DNA from: Escarpia spicata
Taxonomy: Eukaryota > Annelida > Polychaeta > Sabellida > Siboglinidae
Direction of reading: 5' to 3'
DNA: 64,000 nt
NCBI GenBank assembly: GCA_963995525.1
Contig: OZ023209.1
Coordinates: 30,946,544-31,010,543, forward strand
Shown here piece by piece: positions 1 to 64,000 of this stretch (its first letter is position 1; each line of letters starts with the position of its first letter). A program made the translations under genes and the position numbers. The notes under the pieces are model-generated. The model was not told the origin of the DNA. It made no database searches and saw nothing but the letters and a program-made list of their open reading frames with translations.

Positions 1-744
1 AATAAGAAATGGATATTAATAACAAATACAATACGATAATTCTTACACAAACCGTGCTTATACAAAAGGTCAAAGGAATACAAAAAACAGAAAAGCTGGA
101 AAAAATACATTAAACAAAATATGAAACTTAAAAATCAGTTGTACTCACGGGACACCAGTGATACCTAATGCTACTAAGATCAAACATAGTCGGAATTGTA
201 AAAAAAAAAAAAATCGATAGCTTTCGTATATGTTTGTAGAGCAGAACATGTACACTGTTGCAACGATTACAGTTATGGAATAAAAGCACAAATAAGACAC
301 AAGTGTCATTATTCTGTAAAACGCCTCACAATCAGTCTACTTTTTCGTAACGTGTCGTTTCGCTATCAGCAAAAACGTTCCTCAGACGGCTACCGCTAGA
401 AGGTAGTCCTATGCAGTGAAGTCACTGGTATCCCCCCAATTCCCCCGTCATAGACATGTGAGAATCGGTAGCAGCCCTTATCTAAGTTCGTGTTCTCCTA
501 AAGTGTCACCCAGGCCACAGGCGTGGCCGCGGGGGGAGGAGGGGGGCTAGTGACAGCCATCTAGCAGTAGTGTTCTGAGGTTGTTCGCTGACAGCAAAGC
601 GAGACATCACGAGTTAAAAGTAGATTCACTGTGAGCAACTGTAAAAGAATAACGATTTAACCATCCCGTCTGATGAGCCTATTCATTCAAGACACAACTG
701 TCGCTGAACATTTATATTCCTATTTGTATACAGAAAATAGTTAC
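1..744. other. Intron sequence, nothing recognised
   Basis: This AT-rich stretch lies downstream of the SEA-start exon. I found no further EGF, SEA or membrane-spanning exon in it, so the gene continues beyond base 1. Confidence 0.5.
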
Positions 745-55645
<54,901 letters not shown>

Positions 55646-55665
55646 CTTGAATCGTGTTTATACCT
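55646..55665 (-). other. 5' UTR end and splice acceptor before the start codon
   Basis: On the minus strand a pyrimidine-rich TTTCCTTTCAG ends at 55664, 18 bases before the ATG. This suggests the giant exon begins at 55663 and that at least one non-coding exon lies further right. I could not identify that exon or a promoter with confidence. Confidence 0.55.
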
Positions 55666-56539
55666 GAAAGGAAATAATATTATAATATTATGTTACCGTT
55701 ATGTTTTGTGATGTGCAGCAGTTCATTCACATTTGAAGAAGGGTGATACGTTTATCTTTACACGCATGAGAGCTTAATTAATGTCATTAATTAATATAGT
55801 GTATTGGAATGTTTTAATCACACAATGTGTATGCTGGCTAATCTTTTGTCTATCTGAACAATGATAACCTTCACATAATATATTTAATGATAGTTAGTTT
55901 CTTAATGAGTATGATGTGTCCGCATGTGGCCCATAAGGCAAATGTTTGCACGACATTCTTTCTACAAGTTCCGCACGGATAGTGAGCTGGCACTGTTAGC
56001 ACATTTGCAGCTCGCTCTTGCCTTGCGAACCGTTGCTTATTAGATCTAAAGTATAACGTTTCGCAGTTTGGATTGTTCGTCTTCATCTAATCTTTCGGAG
56101 GATGTCACCCATGAAATTACCCCAATATTCGTTTCATTTGGTGTATTTAGCTCTACAATTTATTCTTTATATTCGGAGTGAGGTTGCCCTCGATAGTACC
56201 CTCGATTTATTTTGTTCTTCCTTCAGTCATTCCGACAACACTCCGTCGTCTCTCATGTATAACTAATGTGACGCCTATCCATTTTACCTGTTGTTTTTCA
56301 CACAGGCCTTGTTCACCTACCGCAGGATGTAGCCCGGCGCTAGACATGTCCACCTGTCTGCATATTTGAGTTTGTTTAAATGTTTTATTAATTACATAAT
56401 GTTTACCACTTCTAACCTGCCAATTGCGATAGTAATGTTATGGATATTCAGAAAACTCACTGCACTTCTGCCTCGAATACAATGTAACACTGAGTATTAT
56501 CCCGATACCTCAAGTTGTTGTCAGCTTTATTGCAAACAT

Positions 56540-56682
56540 GATGTACGTGTTGCTAATCGCATAAAAGTAGGCATTTATATGAATGCGGCCAAATGCACTC
56601 ACTCATATCTACGCTTAACATCTGTTAGTAGAATTGTTTGCTTAGAAGACATAATTCTCACGATATCCTCCAGCGGATAACT
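56540..56682. repeat. Direct repeat in the upstream flank, copy 1
   Basis: It shares ATATGAATGC, CCAAATGCAC, TCTACGCTTAACAT and ATTCTCACGATATCCTCCA with 56945-57088. Confidence 0.85.
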
Positions 56683-56944
56683 GCAGTGCCGTCTTCACGG
56701 AGTATAGTGCAATATATTGTAACTGAGCGCGGGCGCGCGTGTGTAGGTGAATATTTGAGCGTGTGCCACACGACAAATCGTAATAATAAATTAAGACATT
56801 TTAAATGACTGCTTTGTGTCCAATAAATATATGCAATATATATCGCTTGTGTGAACGCTAATCGTCTAAGCAGTAAGATAACAGTTCACACCACAAGTGT
56901 CTTAGTTAAACGAACAAAAATAAACCGCGATCGTGTGTCTTACT

Positions 56945-57175
56945 GATGTACTTTTTTGCCAATCACATAAAGGTTGGTATTGATATGAATGCAGCCAAAT
57001 GCACACACTCATTTCTACGCTTAACATATGTTGGTAGAAAGATTTGTTTAGAAGAAATAATTCTCACGATATCCTCCAACAAATAATTAATCAGAAATAA
57101 TGCTCACGATATCCTCTAACAAATAATTAATAAGAAATACTTCTCACGATATTCTCCAACAGATTATCACCAAAC
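56945..57175. repeat. Direct repeat copy 2 with a local triplication
   Basis: Copy 2 of the 56540 repeat. Its end (AGAAATAATTCTCACGATAT, then CCTCCAACAAATAATTAAT) is repeated two more times to about 57168 at about 50-base spacing. Confidence 0.85.
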
Positions 57176-58119
57176 AATATAGCGACGGAGGCATTCAGAT
57201 TTCACACCCCGATCATTACCAAATCATTACCGATCAGTGGAAAGAGACTGCTACTGAGCTGGGGAAGAAACGAACTAGGAAAACCACCCACGCGTGACGG
57301 TCACGTGCTCCGCTATCGCAGTATATCGTTTCATGTACTACTGCTTGGAGGCTGTCTACGTCGTAACGCCCCACTTCTGGCTATTGTTTACGCCGGGTGG
57401 TTGCGTATAACACTATTGGTTGTGCGGGCTGCAAGATAAGCGGCTGAAACGATATGTTTTGGTTCCAGTCTACTAGTATCTATACAAAATATGAGTATTG
57501 GAATTAATCATTGTGAGCTGCAGGTACTACGAAGGACATGTTGTTGTAGGTTGATGGGTGGTGAAAGAAGTTTCACAACACAGAAATGTTTACGCTGTAC
57601 ACGTCTTGTTTATTCCTTGGGGCCACACGATGTTTGTGCGGGTGTGGCGGGGATAGAACCCTCAACCACTGCTTATAGTGATTTTAGTATTAGGTCTCAC
57701 CATCTCTACTTTGAAGAGGGTTTAGTTTTAGGTTTCACGACACATTGTTGAGATGCACCTTTTGTTTCTAGAGTCTTAGTCGCCAGTGACGAAGCGAGGC
57801 GCGCTGTGTTGGACTTGCTCTTTTTATGCCCATATATGCGCCATATATCCGGGACCAGCCCGTTCATAGGCGCATCCACACCATGCATATCTATGTTAAT
57901 TTCAATTGTTAATGGTTAATTTGTTAATTCAGTTAACTAAATTAATTTAATTTAATTATTAAACTTTCTCAAGAAATACAAATTAATTTAATATAATTAA
58001 TTAACTTTTCTGGAAGAGGTTAATTTAATAGCCACGTGTCTATCCTCATCTAACTCTCCTAAACTTGCACTGTATAACCTTCTGAAATGTGTATGCAAAT
58101 ATAACTATTATACTTATAC

Positions 58120-58122
<3 letters not shown>

Positions 58123-58156
<34 letters not shown>
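58123..58156. repeat. (TA)n microsatellite
   Basis: A pure TA run. Confidence 0.9.
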
Positions 58157-58161
<5 letters not shown>

Positions 58162-58499
58162 CTACTTCACAATTATCTACACCAGATATACGTTTTATTC
58201 AAAAAAAATCAATTATGAACTTCTCAATATCTGTGATGTTCTTTTATATAACGATGTTCTTCGTCTCGTATAGCCTTTTTAAAATATAACAATTATTTCG
58301 CTCTGTTATAACTTAAAACGCACTATGTGCATAGAAAACTAATTAGTCCCAATAAAATATGGCTGATATGTTAAGTAATTATTCTGAGCTAGATCTCAGG
58401 CAGTTGTACGATATATACATATATATACCCATAACGAAGTCGTAGAAATAAACCATTTTCATTTACCTGATATAAATAGTAATTACTAAGATGTTAACA

Positions 58500-61120
58500 A
58501 TATATTCCCTGACAAATTTGGTGATAATAATTTTCAGTACAAAGTACTCCATCTAAATATACAAGGATTATTATCAAAATATGATCAACCTAACACATTA
58601 TTATCAGAACTATCTCATGCACATGTTTAAATTGCTTTTATTTTATTATGTGAAACGTTTCTAAATGATGATAATGCGCATATGTTTAACTGCCTAATTA
58701 TAACTTTATTTATACAAAATCTGGAAGGTTAAATCTAAAGGTGGTGTCGCGATGTGTGTACGTGAAAATATTCAGTACAATCTTCGTGAAGACCTTGATA
58801 TTTTCAAAGATGGTGAATTTGAATTTATATTTGTTGAATCTAGTAGCCATAGTCAAACTTTAATCATGGTGAAATATACCGGATTCCTAATACAAATGTC
58901 ACTATATCTAAGTCAAGGTCAAATAAATTATTTAATTTTGCAACAACAACAAACAGCAACATAAACATATACACAAAACAATCGTTTAAAAAGGTAATGT
59001 TGTGTTGCATGGAGCCACACGGCATGTTAGATGCCGTCTTCCTGTGACCCTGTGACCCTGTGATCTACTCAATGATATGAGTCAATATTACATAAGACTC
59101 AAAGCTCAAACAATCAGGTCATAATAGGAACTGATAAACGTTTCGAATATCTAAACGTTGACTCCTATAAACCCTCATCCAACCTTCTACATACATACCT
59201 AGCTGCAAAAACCATTCCCACGATAACTAAGCCAACGCGTATCCCCCATACTTCTGCTACCGTGATTGATAGCATATATGTACGGCATACAACCCCGTTT
59301 GTTCACTATGTCATACTGTACACTGATATATCCGATCATTTACCTATATTTTCTTTAATTGGCAAGCGGAAACCTTCCACAAAACAAACGAGCTCTCAGT
59401 ATTCTCCGTTAAATCAAGTGGACCTACTTACATCACTTAGATATAAATAAAACACGTAGACAATTTACTGAACTCCTGAATTATGCCATTGCGTCTTTCG
59501 CACCTGAAAAAAACCTGTCAAAATTTAATCTAAATATGTAATTCGGAATGAGTGGATGACCAAAGGTCTAATAATATCGTCTGCAACATCAAATAAACTG
59601 TATCGAAAATGTATCGGTAAACCAAAGACACATTCGGCCTACATCCGTTATGCTAAATATAGAAATATGTACAATAAACTAAAACAACTTGCTAAGACAA
59701 CCTACTATGCTAATCAGTTAAACAAATCAGGCATTCATTCACATTTCAAACATAATAACGATATAATTAATGACCCTGATCAAATTTCGAATATATTTTG
59801 TAACTTTTTATAAATGTTGGTCCAAACCACGCAAATGCCTCAATCTAAAAAGCAATTTACCGCAGACCTTCAGAATTGCCCTAAATGAAATTCCAATAGA
59901 TTTTTTTGAGCCCAACCGATGAATATGAGATCAGGCAAATTATAATGTCTCTTAAACCTAACCTAAAAAAGTTCTGGTTATAACAATCTGAGTCCGCTTG
60001 TTCTAAAACTATTCGGTGAACAAATAGCTCTACCAAGAACTATTTTAATAAACAAGTCAATAGTTGAGGGAATAGTACCAGATGATATGAAAATAGCGAA
60101 AATTTTTATAAAATAATTTAACATATAAAATATGTAAAATTTCATATTGATAAAAAAACTTGATTGGCAGGAACACATAAATGTACGCAAAAATAAACTA
60201 ACCAGTGTTTTATACGCAATTAATAATGTTAACCGCCATCTTCTTGTTTCTGCCCTTAAAACAATTTATAATGCTTTCGTTTATCTCTACTTGACATACG
60301 AAATCATCTTGTGGGGATCCACATATAAAACAATTTTCACAAAATTATTTATTGTGCATACAAAAATTTCGTTCCATACTTAAACGAAATTACTGGGAAC
60401 ACTCGCACCCCCTCTTTATGTGACTAAATTTAATAAAATTACAAGATATATAAGAAATTTAAGTTGGAAAATGTATGTATAATTATGTTCATGGGAGCCT
60501 ACCTCTGACATACACACTCACGGAACTAGATAAACTCCACATATACTTTCTTTCACCACTTCTACTGTAAGCTCTTCAGACAGTTTGTTATGTAAAGATC
60601 CGGTGATCTGGAATACAATTCCAACTATCACTCAAAACAAAAACAACTTAAAACGTTTTGTGTTATCACTAAGAGCAGTTGTAGATAGGTAGGAAGTTCT
60701 ATCAGGATCTTAATTCATTATGAAACGCCTGTTCATATGCGCAGTCATATTCTAGTCATTGTCGATAGGTCACCAAATGTTTGCTATACAATTTAATTGA
60801 ACATTTACTATGTCATATTGTTGTTCCACTTTGCATATCTGGTCTGTTATATAAACTATATCAACGCTACACGTGAAATTATTGTTACATTGTTTATACA
60901 GCTATTTGTGGTGTTGACAGCGACCAGTTCACTTAATAAATAGGCCTACTTATTTTATATTTAATCATTTAACCCAATTGTTACAGCCTTAATTGGCTCC
61001 GCTGTCAGCCTGGAATCGTATGTTATATCACCGATTGTTATACTTGTTTGATTCTGTTTGTATGTATGATTTATACGATTCCAAAAATAAACTCTATCTA
61101 TCTAAAAGACGACTATCTCC
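58500..61120 (+). pseudogene. Degenerate non-LTR retrotransposon (LINE)
   Basis: Endonuclease fragments are readable in several frames: LHLNIQGLLSKYD near 58550, ETFLND near 58650, and the ISDHLPIFSLIGKRK motif near 59330. A linker with YRKCIGKPKT and an RT N-terminal stretch (KPNLKKS, GEQIALPRTI) follow. A jump at about 60120 leads to the RT C-terminal LDWQEHINVRKNKL. The catalytic RT core is missing. The 3' end is probably the ATAAACTCTATCTATCTA near 61090. The clade (Jockey- or CR1-like) is uncertain. Confidence 0.8.
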
Positions 61121-61285
61121 GAGTGCGCAAGCAACAATGGGAACGAACTTAGTAAACTTCGCGTGACAGAAGTTGAACGTCACGATTGAACCGTAAGACA
61201 TCATGACGATACAGGACCTTCCGACGCGGCATGATTGCAAACGTCCCATCATCGTCCAGTTTTATATAACTTATTAATGTTCTAC

Positions 61286-61316
<31 letters not shown>

Positions 61317-61848
61317 ATTATGTATTCTAAGCGCCTCCGAATGGATTTATGTAGATTTATGGCGCTATATAAATGTTTTTATTATTATTATTATTATTAT
61401 CATTATTGCCTCCCTTTGGACCCACATTTGCATCCACCGAGCGTACGGGTCTGTATTATATGTACATACAAAACAGACATATTGTTGTCCTTCCAATACA
61501 GACTTTAAGTTTAAATCACGATTGTCATAGTATAGCCACATTTCAACATAGGGCCTTCAAGGACATTGAGACTGTGAAGCGTAACATTATTACAGAATGA
61601 CACAATTGGTATCGTTTGAAAGCTCTTTTGTTGCTGCATCTGATGAACAAATGAAGTAAGGAAGCGAAACATCGGCTTGTGGCTTGCGGATAACACGCAC
61701 GCACGCACTCATAGAGACACACACATACACACACTGTGCTTACTGTGATTAACTGTGCTTACACGTTTTCGTAAAACACGAAACGAAGACTATTGCCAAG
61801 CTGGTGAACCATGAAGCATTCGGCGGCGTGATTTTAAAAATAATTTTA

Positions 61849-61941
61849 AAGATTGCCACCCAGAGAATTAACTCTAGATGGCAGTTGAACAAAGAAGCCT
61901 TTTGGCTTATCAAGCGTCCGACACTTTTTATCTACGTGTAT
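61849..61941 (+). repeat. Dispersed repeat with palindromic core, copy 2
   Basis: Partner of 29573-29665; core at 61853-61882 with TGCCACC and GATGGCA arms. Confidence 0.8.
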
Positions 61942-61969
61942 AGTTATAAATAAGTAGCACCATCATACG

Positions 61970-62605
61970 CTAGTATAGCCACTGTAAGGTATTTACGATC
62001 CTAATCGTATATGTCGTTAATTTAAAAAAAATTGACAAAACAGTTGCGAACTTACAATTTGGATTTTTTATAAGAACAATTCTGCAACAAAACCGACATG
62101 GAGAAACGTGACACAGCTTATCTGTGTTTTCGCAGTCTTCGGTGGAATACTCGAATGTTAACATTTGAACTGGAATGTTCTTTGGTGAATCACTGTATGC
62201 CTTCACCTTGTAGTGTATCACATTTCCAGATAAAGACAATTTGTCACGCCAAAGCCATTGCGTGCGGTTAGCCAGTAATTTTTGAACGACACACGAGTCG
62301 TCGTGTGATTGTAGTGGTTGACAGAGAATACGTCTAGATATTGTCAGAAACGGCTGCGGAATGCCAATGGTGAAGATATTGTTCGTTAGTGTAACCTTCT
62401 GTTGCACCGCCACAAAACCAACAAACAATGGTGAACATACTGCATTGTTCGTTAGTGTAACCTTCTGTTGCACCGCCACAAAACCAACAAACAATGGTGA
62501 ACATACTGCATTGTTCGTTAGTGTAACCTTCTGTTGCACCGCCACAAAACCAACAAACAATGCGAATGGCGAAAGTAGGATGTGAATGATCTGTTCGATT
62601 TGCAA
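61970..62605 (-). CDS. Open frame with triplicated hydrophobic segment, unrecognised
   Basis: A 212-codon minus-strand frame with no ATG at its start; the first codon is TTG, and a possible acceptor AACAG lies just inside it, so it could be an internal exon. It begins with a hydrophobic LLSPFALFVGFVAVQQ, and PLFVGFVAVQQKVTLTNN recurs because of a 66-bp tandem repeat. The remainder has scattered cysteines (LCHVSPCRFCC) and no domain I recognise. It may be part of an unknown gene, a pseudogene or chance. Confidence 0.3.
   Translation of the reverse strand: MQIEQIIHILLSPFALFVGFVAVQQKVTLTNNAVCSPLFVGFVAVQQKVTLTNNAVCSPLFVGFVAVQQKVTLTNNIFTIGIPQPFLTISRRILCQPLQSHDDSCVVQKLLANRTQWLWRDKLSLSGNVIHYKVKAYSDSPKNIPVQMLTFEYSTEDCENTDKLCHVSPCRFCCRIVLIKNPNCKFATVLSIFFKLTTYTIRIVNTLQWLY
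62378..62563. repeat. 66-bp tandem repeat, nearly three copies
   Basis: The unit starts ATTGTTCGTTAGTGTAACC, at 62378, 62444 and 62510. Copies are essentially identical and 66 is a multiple of three. Confidence 0.95.
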
Positions 62606-63688
62606 GTTAGGAAGTTATCGTGATGGATAGAATATACTACCATGGTAGGAACCAAACTGTATTTGTAGTTCCTGGTGCGCACGAGACGATTGTAACATAC
62701 TTCTAGGTTTGGCTTTAGCCGATATAAGGAATGCTGGTCGAGTTTAATAATCGGCAATCGGGTGGGTTAGGAGATGATTTGAACAAAATTGAGGTGGTAT
62801 GAATGTGTCATGACATAAATGACATATTTGTACTGACTGAACTTAAACGTTAACAATTGGAGGGTGAGAATTTGTCCAGGCAAGACAAACTAATGTAAGA
62901 GATGTGACCAAATGTGTTAGTTCATACCGGTAAGATGATGGTAGCAGATATCAAGAAATACACTTAGTCAGTACGCTTTATTAAAAAAAATTGTATAATA
63001 ATCACTATTTCAATAATATACGGCGGTTGGATTTCGTCTTGAGGTTATTGAAACCGATGGAACTGTCGTACAAACAACATGCTAGAACACACTCAAAAGC
63101 AATTGTTTCCACGAGCAATTAGACGTGTTCACTAAACCATAGACTAAACACTTAATGTACAGTCATGTCTTTTACTTCCCCTGGCATACACACCAATAGA
63201 AGGGACCAACGGCTTTTAGTATATCTTCCGAAAGACACAGGTAACGTGAAGTGAACGAAACTGCCTAAGTTTCGGAAAGGCGGCAGGTGGAACCGAACCA
63301 CCGTTCCATCGATCGACAATCCGGCTTTGTCACAATGAAACGTTTTAGAGAAACATAACTTGACTACTGTCATTGGGGCATTGGTGGTGTTTACTCTGCT
63401 TAACCAACTACCAACCAAGGAAGAAGACGAAAAACTCAAATAATCGTCACTAAGTCGGTAGCAACTAATGAGTTCTGGTGGTAGATTTTCATCATTACCG
63501 CAGCCATATTGCTAGCAATTGAGTACAGGTGGAGGTGTTTAAAAATATTACTGATAGATGGGTGTGTTGTGTTCTGACGCCTACCTCTGAATTTAGCAAG
63601 TAGTCACGCTATAGAATAACATACTATGATCGCCACGTGACATTTTGTTTATACACAACTGTGAATGCCTGCTAAGGGGCCGATATAT
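62606..63688. other. No recognised feature
   Basis: AT-rich sequence with short open frames that show no domain, splice context or repeat. Confidence 0.4.
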
Positions 63689-63891
63689 TATCAGACAATG
63701 CCGTACGGCATTGTTTTGTTGGATGAGTTACTATGGCAATATGCACATTTTGACGTCACCTTCGGACACTGTCTGATGTCTGGTGGGGATCCAACATTTA
63801 GTGCAGACTTGTCAAGTCAAAAACAAGCAGGTCGTCCGACAGAGGTAGCAGACATCAGACATGCTGCATTGTCGTACGGCAGTGCCTGATA
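63689..63891. mobile_element. Small inverted-repeat element (MITE-like)
   Basis: TATCAGACAATGCCGTACG at 63689-63707 and its diverged reverse complement CGTACGGCAGTGCCTGATA at 63873-63891 flank about 165 bases with no coding frame of note. No clear target duplication was found. Confidence 0.55.
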
Positions 63892-64000
63892 GTGCCTTAT
63901 CAAAGCCACTCCTGCAACTCTTTGTCACGCGTGTCTAGCTTTGAATGGACCATTCACTGCCTATAATCATGATCACTGTTGTTCGATGACATCTTCAAGG

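Larger units (their letters stand above)
55664..58500. other. Upstream flank of the mucin gene
   Basis: It should contain the 5' UTR exon and promoter, neither of which I can fix. It holds the duplicated segments at 56540 and 56945, a (TA)n run at 58123-58156, and a weak B-box-like sequence at 57650-57665. Confidence 0.4.

Noticed and set aside
57640..57730. B-box-like GGTTCTATCCCCGC on the minus strand
   Set aside because: The B box is imperfect and the A-box region is poor; the cloverleaf cannot be drawn, so neither a tRNA nor a firm SINE call is made.
63152..63439. Minus-strand frame of 95 codons
   Set aside because: No recognisable domain, splice context or repeat; its length is expected by chance.

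Overview
The window is nuclear DNA of an intron-rich animal. It has GT-AG introns, phase-1 EGF exons, long AT-rich introns, very large microsatellites, tRNA-derived SINEs, a Ty3/gypsy element and LINE debris. Gene content and repeat style fit a marine invertebrate, perhaps a mollusc or another lophotrochozoan, but the species cannot be fixed from sequence alone.

One gene dominates. It lies on the minus strand from an ATG at 55645 down to 745 and runs off the left edge. I could place 35 coding exons whose splice phases all agree. Their sum is 24,999 coding bases, about 8,333 residues, with no frame conflict. It encodes a giant MUC4-like mucin. In order, the product has a signal peptide, a mucin region of about 6,600 residues encoded by one exon of about 20 kb (35593-55663), five EGF modules, and a NIDO domain (31578-28493). 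Then come AMOP (27594-25216), a von Willebrand type D domain (25000-22625), a family-typical extension, a cadherin-like Ig-fold segment, and a long series of EGF modules. The last exon seen is the start of a SEA domain (872-745). A transmembrane segment, if present, would lie beyond the left edge.

The mucin exon has two repeat blocks. Block A (about 40.5-55.4 kb) is roughly 620 copies of an eight-residue unit of the type AQTNATTE, nearly every copy carrying an N-x-T sequon. Block B (about 35.7-40.5 kb) is roughly 200 copies of an EAPTTTTT-type unit. Both blocks show large internal duplications that keep the reading frame.

The introns hold the mobile DNA. A Ty3/gypsy element with 188-bp LTRs and a 5-bp target duplication (17565-22498) sits inside an older inverted-repeat element in the intron between the vWD exon and the next exon. 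There are two SINEs (about 4.7 and 15.6 kb), a Tol2-like hAT end abutting a splice acceptor (31925), and a recently duplicated EGF exon (3489 and 4252). There are also four decayed EGF exons and long (GA)n, (CT)n and (CCTG)n tracts.

Right of the gene (55.7-64 kb) I see a possible upstream region with a duplicated about 140-bp segment, a dead LINE (about 58.5-61.1 kb), a minus-strand open frame with a 66-bp tandem repeat (61970-62605), and a small inverted-repeat element at 63.7-63.9 kb. No confident second host gene is visible.
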